From: Oscillospiraceae bacterium
GTDB taxonomy: Bacteria > Bacillota > Clostridia > Oscillospirales > Ruminococcaceae
Reading direction: 5' to 3'
DNA length: 64,000 nucleotides
Assembly: GCA_009784825.1 (NCBI GenBank)
Contig: WQXO01000002.1
Span: 124,001 to 188,000, forward strand
Shown here piece by piece: positions 35,376 through 42,536 of the stretch. The notes under the pieces were generated by a model that made no database searches, was not told the origin of the DNA, and was given only the letters and a program-made list of their open reading frames with translations. Each line of letters begins with the position of its first letter. Position 1 is the first letter of the stretch. A program made the position numbers and the translations under genes.

Positions 35376-36359
35376 ATGAGAATAATTGTAACAGGCGGAG
35401 CGGGGTTCATTGGCGGAAATTTCATACATTATATGACAAAAAAATATCCGAATTATCGTATAATCAATGTGGATTGCCTCACTTACGCAGGAAATTTAGC
35501 CACGCTCAAAAGCGTTGTCAATAACCCCAATTACAAGTTTTATAAAACCGATATTACTGACCGCAACGCCATAAACGACATTTTCGAGAATGAAAAACCC
35601 GATATAGTGGTCAATTTTGCGGCGGAGAGTCACGTTGACCGCAGCATTGAAAACCCGGCAGTGTTTTTGAACACGAACATAATCGGAACACAAGTTTTAA
35701 TGGACGCTTGCCGCAAACATGGAATTCAACGTTTCCACCAAGTCTCCACTGACGAGGTTTACGGGGATTTACCGTTAGACCGCCCCGATTTAATGTTCAC
35801 AGAGCAGACCCCGATTCACACATCAAGTCCGTATTCGGCGAGTAAGGCGAGTGCAGATTTGCTGGTGCAGGCTTATTACAGGACGTTTAAGCTACCTGTT
35901 ACAATCTCACGCTGCTCAAATAATTACGGGCCGTATCACTTCCCCGAAAAGCTGATTCCGCTTATGATTGTTAACGCTCTCCATGATAAACCGCTCCCTG
36001 TTTACGGAAAGGGCGAAAACGTGCGTGACTGGTTATATGTCGAAGACCATTGTTCTGCGATTGATTTAATTATTCACAGCAACGCAGTCGGCGAGGTTTT
36101 TAACATCGGCGGTCATAACGAAATGCGTAACATTGATATTGTTAAGCTGATTATAAGTGAACTCGGCAAAAGCGAGGATTTAATCACATTTGTTGAGGAT
36201 AGGAAAGGTCACGATTTACGTTATGCAATCGACCCTGCAAAAATCAACAATAAACTCGGTTGGCTTCCGCAAATAAAATTCGCTGACGGTATTATTATGA
36301 CAATTCAGTGGTATCTCGAAAACCGTTGGTGGTGGGAACCGCTGTACATGAATAGGTGA
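35376..36359 (+). CDS. rfbB: dTDP-glucose 4,6-dehydratase
   Basis: 327 residues, SDR extended family. TGGAGFIGGNFIHYM is the NAD loop, STDEVYGDL carries the catalytic Thr/Asp/Glu, and YSASKASAD the YxxxK. RCSNNYGPYHFPEKLIP (family signature) and GENVRDWLYVEDH follow. It converts dTDP-glucose to dTDP-4-keto-6-deoxyglucose, the substrate for the 2,3-dehydratase encoded at 20989. It lies five bases after rfbA and its own stop overlaps the start region of the following lipoprotein gene. Last biosynthetic gene of the cluster. Confidence 0.97.
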   Translation: MRIIVTGGAGFIGGNFIHYMTKKYPNYRIINVDCLTYAGNLATLKSVVNNPNYKFYKTDITDRNAINDIFENEKPDIVVNFAAESHVDRSIENPAVFLNTNIIGTQVLMDACRKHGIQRFHQVSTDEVYGDLPLDRPDLMFTEQTPIHTSSPYSASKASADLLVQAYYRTFKLPVTISRCSNNYGPYHFPEKLIPLMIVNALHDKPLPVYGKGENVRDWLYVEDHCSAIDLIIHSNAVGEVFNIGGHNEMRNIDIVKLIISELGKSEDLITFVEDRKGHDLRYAIDPAKINNKLGWLPQIKFADGIIMTIQWYLENRWWWEPLYMNR

Positions 36360-36364
36360 GATAT

Positions 36365-37243
36365 ATGAAAAAATTCTTTCTGATTATCCTTGTTCTCTCA
36401 ATGCTTTTAACGATTACTTCATGTAATGACGTTAATACGAATCAAAATGAGAGCTATGGGGATATTTTCGTATATGATAAAGGTGGTGAAGGTGTATTTA
36501 TAAGCCGTTACATTGGTTTAAATCCACATGTAATAATTCCGGATTATATTGAAGGATTACCGGTTATTGGAATTGATAATGGAACCTTCTATTCTCCTTA
36601 TATAGAAATAATCAGTATAGAAACATTGCGTTTACCTGATACATTAATCTATATGCCGTCATTGAATAATCTTGAAAAATTAACAACGGTTAATATTCCT
36701 ATTTCTGTTGATGAGATAATTAGTTTTAATAATTGCATTAGTTTAGAAGAGATTGAAATACCTAACAATATTATAAAGATTAATTCAGATTGTTTTAACG
36801 GTGCAGGTATTAAAATAATAAAAATTCCTGATAGTGTAACAGAGATAGGACCGAGAGCTTTTAAAGGGTGCTTATCATTGGAAGAGGTTAGTGTTTCACC
36901 TAACATAACTGCTATATATGGAAGCACATTCTCAGGCTGTATAAATTTAAAGGAAGTAATAATACCTAATTCTGTTTATTTAATTGATAATGATGCTTTT
37001 AGAGAGTGTATATCGTTAAAAGAAATTACAATACCTAATTATGTTGAGATAATAGGCGAACGTGCATTTTATAAATGTGGGGCACTGGAGAAAGTGATTA
37101 TATTATCAAAAACAATAAATGATATAGGTAAGAAAGCATTCTCAGAAACACATGAAAATTTAACAATTTATTGCTATAGCGACAGTGAAATAGTAATTGA
37201 ATATGCACGTGCGAATGGAATTAATGTTGAATTTTTAGATTAA
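36365..37243 (+). CDS. BspA-like leucine-rich repeat lipoprotein
   Basis: 292 residues from ATG 36365, with AGGTGA five bases before it (GTG 36356 would add MRY). The lipoprotein signal KKFFLIILVLSMLLTITSC ends at the lipobox Cys. The rest consists of about seven LRR_5 (BspA/Treponema) repeats with the pattern I-x-x-x-A-F-x-x-C-x-x-L-x-x-V-x-I-P (for example EIGPRAFKGCLSLEEV and IIGERAFYKCGALEKV). Such surface proteins often bind host or matrix components. Codon use is visibly more AT-rich than in the preceding genes (many AAT, ATA, TTA), which may reflect later acquisition. It is the last gene before a terminator. Confidence 0.85.
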   Translation: MKKFFLIILVLSMLLTITSCNDVNTNQNESYGDIFVYDKGGEGVFISRYIGLNPHVIIPDYIEGLPVIGIDNGTFYSPYIEIISIETLRLPDTLIYMPSLNNLEKLTTVNIPISVDEIISFNNCISLEEIEIPNNIIKINSDCFNGAGIKIIKIPDSVTEIGPRAFKGCLSLEEVSVSPNITAIYGSTFSGCINLKEVIIPNSVYLIDNDAFRECISLKEITIPNYVEIIGERAFYKCGALEKVIILSKTINDIGKKAFSETHENLTIYCYSDSEIVIEYARANGINVEFLD

Positions 37244-37265
37244 TTAGTGAGTTTAATAATAATCT

Positions 37266-37293
37266 CCCCTGCCGGTTTTATAATCGGCAGAGG
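37266..37293. terminator. Hairpin between convergent genes
   Basis: CCCCTGCCG (37266-37274) and CGGCAGAGG (37285-37293) pair over 9 bases with one mismatch around a 10-base loop. It sits between the LRR lipoprotein (plus) and the esterase (minus) with only short T-rich tails, so it may serve both directions. Confidence 0.6.
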
Positions 37294-37299
37294 TTTACT

Positions 37300-38262
37300 T
37301 TAACAACAATTATTCTTCCGATTAATCCAGCTAACCGCTGTGTCCATTGCAATTCTGCAGGCGTTGGTCTTGTCTAAGGCGTTCAGCATGACAAAATCGT
37401 GAATAATACCGAGAACCCTTACAGCGGTTACGTCTACGCCCGCCTCTAACAGTTTTTTGGCATACGCCTCCCCCTCGTCCCGTAAGACATCGGCTTCACC
37501 GGTTATGACCAATGCGGCGGGGAGATTCCGCAACTGTTCAGTAGACGCACGAAGCGGTGATGCGGTTATTTGAGCACGCTCATTTTCTAAAGTCGTGTAT
37601 TGATTCCAAAACCATTCCATTCCCTCACGATAAAGGTAATACCCCTCGGCAAATTCGTTATACGAATCGGTGTCAAAGGCGGCGTTTGTCACCGGATAGA
37701 ATAATAACTGCTTATGTATGCACCGACCTCGCCGCTTTTTTGAAAGAAGCGTAATAGCGGTTGCCATGTTCCCGCCCACACTGTCCCCTGCGACTGTCAG
37801 GGTATCTGTGCGGGCTTTTAATCGAAGCTGCTGCATTACGCAGGGAAGCTCATCTAAAACATAATAGCATTGCTCAAGTGCGACAGGATACTTCGCCTCG
37901 GGGGACAGGCTGTATTCCGGAAACAGCACGATTGAGTTGGTTCTCGACGCTAATTCCCGAACTAACTTTTCATGTGTGTGGAAATTCCCGAACACCCACC
38001 CTGCCCCGTGTATGTATATGATTACGTTCGGTGTTCCTGTAAGGTTAAGCGGGCGGACACAGTATAGCGGGAAGCTATTGAGATTTTTTGCCCTTATTTG
38101 AATACAGGATATGCTTACGTGGCATTTGCAAACCGGTGAGTTTTGTGCTTGGATTAATTTTTCCCTGCCCTCCTGTGGGGGGAGCTGGTATATTCTCGGA
38201 GGAATTGCGGCTGCGTTACTGACAGTAATCGCCGCTTGCTCTAACGGTATTCGTTTTTCCAT
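37300..38262 (-). CDS. Alpha/beta hydrolase, hormone-sensitive-lipase/acetylesterase type
   Basis: 320 residues. YIHGAGWVFGN is the oxyanion-hole motif of the HSL family (normally HGGGW/F), and AGDSVGGNMA is the GxSxG-type nucleophile elbow with Ser in GDSVG. VITGEADVLRDEGEAY holds the catalytic Asp, and IIHDFVMLNAL the His. The protein likely hydrolyses small acyl or aryl esters, perhaps removing acetyl groups from glycans. There is no signal peptide, so it is cytoplasmic. SD GAAAGGG before ATG 38262. It is transcribed alone, convergent to the glycan cluster. Confidence 0.9.
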   Translation of the reverse strand: MEKRIPLEQAAITVSNAAAIPPRIYQLPPQEGREKLIQAQNSPVCKCHVSISCIQIRAKNLNSFPLYCVRPLNLTGTPNVIIYIHGAGWVFGNFHTHEKLVRELASRTNSIVLFPEYSLSPEAKYPVALEQCYYVLDELPCVMQQLRLKARTDTLTVAGDSVGGNMATAITLLSKKRRGRCIHKQLLFYPVTNAAFDTDSYNEFAEGYYLYREGMEWFWNQYTTLENERAQITASPLRASTEQLRNLPAALVITGEADVLRDEGEAYAKKLLEAGVDVTAVRVLGIIHDFVMLNALDKTNACRIAMDTAVSWINRKNNCC

Positions 38263-38329
38263 ATGTATTACCCTTTCAGTTAATGATAGGATAGTATATG
38301 TTTCTGGGGGATTATGGTGAGGGGGCAGG

Positions 38330-38363
38330 AAAAAAACAAGGGGTTACTGTATATCAGTAACCC
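38330..38363 (-). terminator. Rho-independent terminator downstream of tRNA-Ser
   Basis: GGGTTACTG (38341-38349) and CAGTAACCC (38355-38363) make a perfect 9-bp stem with a 5-base loop. On the minus strand it is followed by CTTGTTTTTTT (38330-38340), as expected for a terminator of the minus-strand tRNA transcript. Confidence 0.75.
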
Positions 38364-38401
38364 TGTATAAAACCGGGGTGGTACAGTCTAAATGTGAACC
38401 C

Positions 38402-38452
38402 CGACACGCTTGGGCGAATTGACATTGCGATTCACTCAAATGCTGCGTGTCG
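38402..38452. other. Long imperfect hairpin in the tRNA-Ser trailer region
   Basis: CGACACGC (38402-38409) pairs with GCGTGTCG (38445-38452). Inside, 38410-38421 pairs with 38428-38439 over 12 positions with one mismatch and two G-U pairs when read as plus-strand RNA, leaving a 6-base loop. A further 6-bp stem (CGGGGT/ACCCCG) lies next to it at about 38374-38403. With the terminator this makes three stems in about 120 bases without a gene. The fold is better on the plus strand than on the minus strand. Function unknown; it may be a processed trailer, a small RNA or a decayed element. Confidence 0.35.
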
Positions 38453-38463
38453 AGGCTCTCGAC

Positions 38464-38551
38464 CGGAGGCGGAGAGATTCGAACTCTCGTGCCGTTTTAC
38501 CGGCAACTCGATTTCGAGTCGAGCTCGTTATGACCACTTCGATACGCCTCC
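38464..38551 (-). tRNA. tRNA-Ser (anticodon CGA)
   Basis: 88-base gene on the minus strand. Acceptor stem GGAGGCG/CGCCTCC, discriminator G, anticodon stem CTCGA/TCGAG with loop CTCGAAA giving anticodon CGA (codon UCG), a long class II variable arm (GCCGGT...ACGGC type) and a T arm with GTTCGAATC. CCA is not encoded. The flanks hold a trailer hairpin and a terminator. Confidence 0.95.
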
Positions 38552-38598
38552 ACGCAAACCATTTTACCATATAACAAATTAATTGTCAATACTGTGTC

Positions 38599-38628
38599 TT
38601 GACATATATTGGTATAATGTGGTATACT
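38599..38628 (+). promoter_or_regulatory. Promoter of the YkgJ-like gene (leaderless transcript likely)
   Basis: TTGACA (38599-38604), 18-base spacer, TATACT (38623-38628). The predicted transcription start, about seven bases on, coincides with the ATG at 38636, and there is no Shine-Dalgarno, so the mRNA may be leaderless. Confidence 0.6.
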
Positions 38629-38635
38629 TTACAGC

Positions 38636-39004
38636 ATGATACATGAACTCTTACCCCCTTCATCCTGTGCTTTGTGCAAGGGCTGTTGTTTCTTTGATGA
38701 AAACGATAAATGGGAAATCCCCGCTTCGGTTAACACTGATGAGAATATGCGGTGCTGTTATCTCAATAAAAACGGTTGTGCTTTAGGTGAGAACAAACCT
38801 CCCGAATGTGCGTTATACCCGTTTAGGGTAATGCGTTTCGGCGAGCTTATGGTAATCGCACTATGCACCTATTGCCCGGAAATACTAAAACTGCCGCTTT
38901 CGGTGTTGCATGAATTTGTTGAGAATAATTATAAAAAAATGCTTGAATTAAAGACGGAAATTAAAGAATACAAAAACAACTATATTATATTGAAAGTGCT
39001 ATGA
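38636..39004 (+). CDS. YkgJ-family cysteine cluster protein
   Basis: 122 residues with a cysteine pattern typical of YkgJ/Fe-S or zinc-chelating proteins: CALCKGCC near residue 12, MRCCYLNKNGC, PPECALYPFRV and CTYCPE. These Cys residues probably bind a metal centre. In this family the molecular function is not established; some members are linked to modification or redox reactions. The start has no SD and is placed exactly at the likely +1 of a strong promoter. The stop overlaps the start of the following tcdA (ATGA), so the two are co-transcribed. Confidence 0.8.
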   Translation: MIHELLPPSSCALCKGCCFFDENDKWEIPASVNTDENMRCCYLNKNGCALGENKPPECALYPFRVMRFGELMVIALCTYCPEILKLPLSVLHEFVENNYKKMLELKTEIKEYKNNYIILKVL

Positions 39005-39702
39005 ATATGTATGAACGTACAGAAAAAGTCATAGGTGCAAAAGCTTTAGAAAAACTGCAAAACTCCCGCATTGCCGTATTCGGTGCGGGCGGGGTCGGTG
39101 GTGCGGCAATCGAGGCGTTGGTGCGAGTGGGCATAGGCACGATTGACATATTCGACGGGGACGAAATCACCCAAAGCAATCTCAACCGCCAAATAATCGC
39201 AACAACACACACAATCGGTCAACGCAAGGTTAATGCCGCAAGGGAGCGGATTCTCTCAATCAACCCGAACTGCATTGTTAACGCACATGATGTGTTCGTC
39301 ACCGCTGAGAATATTAACGAAATCGACTTCTCGGAATACGATTATGTAATTGACGCAATTGACACTGTTTCATCAAAAATCGCAATTATCGAGAATTGCA
39401 AATCGCCGATTATTTCAAGCATGGGAACAGGGAATAAATTAGACCCGACACGCTTTATGATAAGTGATATTTACACAACCTCGGTCTGCCCTTTAGCTAA
39501 GGTAATGCGGTATGAATTAAAGCGGCGAAATATAGAAAAACTCGATGTTCTGTGGTCAGAAGAACAGTCACTGACTGTTTTGCCGGCTTCGCCGGATTTA
39601 CCGGCTCGAAAAGCAGCGATAGGTAGTGTGTCGTTTGTGCCGCCGGTTGCGGGAATGATAATCGCAGGTTATGTCATCAGGAGGTTAATATGTACCCTAT
39701 GA
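39001..39702 (+). CDS. tcdA: tRNA threonylcarbamoyladenosine dehydratase (ThiF/MoeB family)
   Basis: 233 residues. FGAGGVGGAAIEALVRVGIG is the ATP-binding glycine loop of E1-like enzymes; DGDEITQSNLNRQI contains the Asp/Asn/Arg residues of the adenylation site. DYVIDAIDTVSSKIAI and CPLAKVMRYELKRRNI agree with TcdA/CsdL, which uses ATP to cyclise t6A at position 37 of ANN-decoding tRNAs. The start ATG overlaps the preceding stop; an alternative ATG lies at 39007. Length is close to 250, the usual size. Confidence 0.9.
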   Translation: MNMYERTEKVIGAKALEKLQNSRIAVFGAGGVGGAAIEALVRVGIGTIDIFDGDEITQSNLNRQIIATTHTIGQRKVNAARERILSINPNCIVNAHDVFVTAENINEIDFSEYDYVIDAIDTVSSKIAIIENCKSPIISSMGTGNKLDPTRFMISDIYTTSVCPLAKVMRYELKRRNIEKLDVLWSEEQSLTVLPASPDLPARKAAIGSVSFVPPVAGMIIAGYVIRRLICTL

Positions 39703-40553
39703 AGCTTATCGCCCCATGCAAGGATTATATCTGGGGGGGAACACGTTTGAGAAACGAATTCGGGAAAACCTCTAACTCAAAACGCATTGCCGAAAGCTGG
39801 GAGCTATCCTGCCACCCCGACGGCGAAAGCGTAATAGCGAACGGCGAATTCTCCGGAAAAACACTCACCCAAGCGGGATATAACATTCCTATATTGATTA
39901 AACTGATTGACGCCGAGGATAATTTATCAATCCAAGTCCACCCCAATGACGAACAAGGGAAAACCGACAACGATAACGGCAAAACCGAGATGTGGTATAT
40001 CATTGACCACGCCCCCGACGCAGAATTAATCTATGGATTCAAGCATGAACTAACCCAAGAAGAGTTTCGGGAAAGAATAAAAAACAACACGCTCCTTGAG
40101 GTGGTAAATCGTGTAAAAGTCAAAAAAGGCGATATATTTTTCATACCGGCGGGAACACTCCACGCAATAGGGAAAGGTATATTAATTGCAGAAATTCAAC
40201 AATGCTCGAACCTGACCTATCGTGTTTACGATTACATGAGAACAGACAAAAACGGCAACCCACGTGAGCTTCATATTGAAAAAGCGTTGCAGGTCACTGA
40301 GTTAAAACCACCCCCGGAATTTCATAATCAAACCTCATGTGAATACTTCAACGTGAATATACAAAACATAAACGGCGAAATCAGTTTTAATACAGAGTTA
40401 TCGTTCAACGCAATTCTTGTATTAAACGGCGAAATCCGTATAGACAATCTGATTATTAAAAAAGGCGAAACCTGTTTCGTTCCGGAAAAATTCGGGAATT
40501 ACACAATCACAGGCAACGCAGATATAATTATAACCGAGAAAGGTAAAGTGTGA
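39690..40553 (+). CDS. manA: Mannose-6-phosphate isomerase, class I
   Basis: 287 residues. Cupin-fold zinc enzyme: IQVHPND (zinc-binding Gln/His, as QVHPxD), GKTEMWYII (zinc Glu), IFFIPAGTLHAIGKGILIAEIQQ (His) and YDYMRTDKNGNPRELHIEKAL with the catalytic Arg region. It interconverts fructose-6-phosphate and mannose-6-phosphate. The short form (under 320 residues) is usual in Firmicutes. SD AGGAGGTTAAT is excellent. It overlaps tcdA by 13 bases and precedes a sugar kinase by one base, so these may form a small sugar-phosphate unit. Confidence 0.92.
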   Translation: MYPMKLIAPCKDYIWGGTRLRNEFGKTSNSKRIAESWELSCHPDGESVIANGEFSGKTLTQAGYNIPILIKLIDAEDNLSIQVHPNDEQGKTDNDNGKTEMWYIIDHAPDAELIYGFKHELTQEEFRERIKNNTLLEVVNRVKVKKGDIFFIPAGTLHAIGKGILIAEIQQCSNLTYRVYDYMRTDKNGNPRELHIEKALQVTELKPPPEFHNQTSCEYFNVNIQNINGEISFNTELSFNAILVLNGEIRIDNLIIKKGETCFVPEKFGNYTITGNADIIITEKGKV

Positions 40554-40554
40554 A

Positions 40555-41520
40555 ATGGCAGTATTCAATAAATATTACATCGGGGTAGACATAGGCGGAA
40601 CCAATGTCAAATGCGGAATAGTAGATGACGGCGGGAAAATCCTGTATAAGCAGTCCATAAAAACCGAAAGCGACAGAGGTTATAAGGAGGTTGTGCAGGA
40701 CATAGCAAAGCTTGTTCAAGAGGTTGTGGAAACCTCAAATATCCCGCTCAAAAAAATAGAATGGCTGGGTGTAGGCTGTCCGGGTATCTGCAATAAGGAC
40801 ACAGGAATAGTTGAGGTTTCCAACAACCTAAACTGGCACAATGTCCCACTGCTTACCGATTTAGCAAAATTGACCGGGTTCCCCGTCCACATTGATAATG
40901 ACGCTAATGCGGCGGCTTATGGTGAATTCATCGCAGGTGCGGCAAAAGGCACATCAAGTGCAATCATTATCACTCTCGGAACAGGCGTAGGCTCAGGGAT
41001 TATTCTCAACAAAAAAATGTATTCCGGCATGAACTACGCAGGCGGTGAAATCGGGCATATGGTTATCGAAGCCGACGGTGCAGAATGTACCTGCGGGCGT
41101 AAGGGCTGCTTCGAGGCATACTCGTCGGCAACGGGATTAATCCGCATGACAAAGGAAGCCCTTGAGAAAGACAGGGGTTCAAAAATGCACGAATTGGTTG
41201 AACTCAACGGAAAAATCAGTGCAAGGACAGCATGGAATGCAGCGAAGTTAGAGGACAAATCCGGTAAAGAAGTAGTCGAAAAATTCATAAAATACCTTGC
41301 CTGCGGAATAACCAACGTCATTAATATTTTCCAACCCGATATAGTTTGCATAGGCGGGGGCGTTTGCGGGGAGGGTGACAACCTTTTAAAACCGCTGAAG
41401 AAAATTGTCAATGCAGAGGTTTTCTCGAAAAACAGCAATAAAAAGACCGATTTAGCCATTTGCAAACTCGGTAACGATGCAGGGATAATCGGTGCGGCAA
41501 TGCTCGGCAAATTAGAGTGA
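40555..41520 (+). CDS. glcK: ROK-family glucokinase
   Basis: 321 residues. IGVDIGGTNVKCGIVDDGG is the ATP phosphate-1 loop; LGVGCPGICN and VHIDNDANAAAYGE hold the sugar site and catalytic Asp; GEIGHMVIEADGAECTCGRKGCFEAYSS (quoted in part, CTCGRKGCFE) is the ROK zinc motif with CxCGxxGCxE. VCIGGGVCGEG is the adenosine region. It phosphorylates glucose with ATP, giving glucose-6-phosphate. It starts one base after the manA stop. Glucose specificity is the usual role for this subfamily in Clostridia but other hexoses are possible. Confidence 0.9.
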   Translation: MAVFNKYYIGVDIGGTNVKCGIVDDGGKILYKQSIKTESDRGYKEVVQDIAKLVQEVVETSNIPLKKIEWLGVGCPGICNKDTGIVEVSNNLNWHNVPLLTDLAKLTGFPVHIDNDANAAAYGEFIAGAAKGTSSAIIITLGTGVGSGIILNKKMYSGMNYAGGEIGHMVIEADGAECTCGRKGCFEAYSSATGLIRMTKEALEKDRGSKMHELVELNGKISARTAWNAAKLEDKSGKEVVEKFIKYLACGITNVINIFQPDIVCIGGGVCGEGDNLLKPLKKIVNAEVFSKNSNKKTDLAICKLGNDAGIIGAAMLGKLE

Positions 41521-41562
41521 CATCGCCAATAATATAATTTATCATATTATTTACAAAAACAC

Positions 41563-41590
41563 TTGACAAATCAAAAAAGTGTGGTATAAT
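41563..41590 (+). promoter_or_regulatory. Promoter of tRNA-Asn
   Basis: Perfect TTGACA (41563-41568) and perfect TATAAT (41585-41590) with a 16-base spacer, 26 bases upstream of the mature tRNA 5' end. Confidence 0.85.
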
Positions 41591-41616
41591 GTTGTAGTGT
41601 AACTGTAAAATGATAT

Positions 41617-41689
41617 TCCTCCTTAGCTCAGTCGGTAGAGCATGCGGCTGTTAACCGCAGGGTCGTCCGTTCAAGTCGGACAGGGGGAG
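41617..41689 (+). tRNA. tRNA-Asn (anticodon GTT)
   Basis: 73 bases. Acceptor TCCTCCT/AGGGGGA (one T-G pair), D arm AGCTCAGTCGGTAGAGC, anticodon stem TGCGG/CCGCA with loop CTGTTAA giving anticodon GTT, T arm GTCCGTTCAAGTCGGAC and discriminator G. CCA is not encoded. It has its own promoter and terminator. Confidence 0.96.
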
Positions 41690-41697
41690 TGACAATT

Positions 41698-41724
41698 AAA
41701 GGGTGGAAATATCCACCCTTTTTT
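41698..41724 (+). terminator. Rho-independent terminator of tRNA-Asn
   Basis: GGGTGGA (41701-41707) pairs with TCCACCC (41712-41718) around AATA, with an A-rich foot and a T6 run at 41719-41724. Its T-tract touches the stop codon of the convergent pyridoxamine kinase gene. Confidence 0.9.
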
Positions 41725-42536
41725 CATTCATTTTTCCCCATAACCAACGGCAAAACCTCCTCAATCATAACCCCGTTCCTCGGAACACTCCCCTGCTCAT
41801 AAGTCCTTTGTACCGCTGTCTGCGAGAACACAGTCGCCTGCTTCATCGCATAAGACAGGTCATTCCCCCGAAGCAGCTCCCCTGTCAGAACACTTGCAAA
41901 AATATCCCCCGTCCCGGGATAATGCTCGGGAATAAACTCGTAGTCCACTTGATAATAACTATCATTTACTAAACCTATATTGCATATCCGGTTATTCATC
42001 GAAACCCCCGTAATAACCACAGACGGGACAAATTCGTTTAACCGTTTAAGCCATTCTAACGCCTTTTCGCAAGACAATTCGGGGGTGTATTCCTCCCCGA
42101 GTAAAATTGCCGCCTCGGTTAAATTCGGGGTAACAACATCGGCAACCCGCACCAACTCGCTCATTCTCTCGCATAATTTCCCGGTGTATGTCTTATAAGG
42201 CTTACCATAATCCCCCATAACAGGGTCAACTATTTTGAGTGCGTTTTTGTACCCGCCAAAAAATTCAAGACACAGGTCAATCTGTGCTTCAGAGGCAAGA
42301 AACCCGCTATACACCGCATCAAATTCAATACCAAGTGTCTTATAATGGTTATAACACGGTTTAATAAAATCGGTCAAATCCTTAAAAACCATATTATCAA
42401 AACCGCCCGTATGCGTTGAAAGAACCGCTGTAGGTACAGGGCAAACTTGAACTCCCATAGCACTCAGCACAGGAATAATAACCGTCAATGAGCATCTGCC
42501 GAAACCGGATAAATCGTGAATGGCGGCAACTCTCAT
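41724..42536 (-). CDS. Pyridoxamine/pyridoxal kinase (PfkB-like)
   Basis: 270 residues. VAAIHDLSGFGRCSLTVIIPVL at the N-terminus, PVPTAVLSTHTGGF with the pyridoxal-binding region, VDPVMGDYGKPY, VTPNLTEAAILLG and YPGTGDIFASVLTGELL with the catalytic Asp in GTGD. These are the ribokinase-like pyridoxal kinase motifs. It phosphorylates vitamin B6 vitamers for the salvage of PLP. Its start overlaps the upstream GGDEF/EAL gene by 4 bases, an unexpected pairing. It ends at the tRNA-Asn terminator. Confidence 0.9.
   Translation of the reverse strand: MRVAAIHDLSGFGRCSLTVIIPVLSAMGVQVCPVPTAVLSTHTGGFDNMVFKDLTDFIKPCYNHYKTLGIEFDAVYSGFLASEAQIDLCLEFFGGYKNALKIVDPVMGDYGKPYKTYTGKLCERMSELVRVADVVTPNLTEAAILLGEEYTPELSCEKALEWLKRLNEFVPSVVITGVSMNNRICNIGLVNDSYYQVDYEFIPEHYPGTGDIFASVLTGELLRGNDLSYAMKQATVFSQTAVQRTYEQGSVPRNGVMIEEVLPLVMGKNE

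Noticed and set aside
16092-36359. The cluster as an antibiotic biosynthesis locus
   Set aside because: 2,3-dehydratase and aminotransferase are typical of antibiotic sugars, but there is no PKS, NRPS, resistance or export gene; a surface glycan fits better.
38374-38390. GGGGTGGTAC on the plus strand, resembling the T-box antiterminator sequence
   Set aside because: No stem I or specifier loop, no following terminator on that strand and no aminoacyl-tRNA synthetase or amino acid gene downstream; part of a local hairpin instead.
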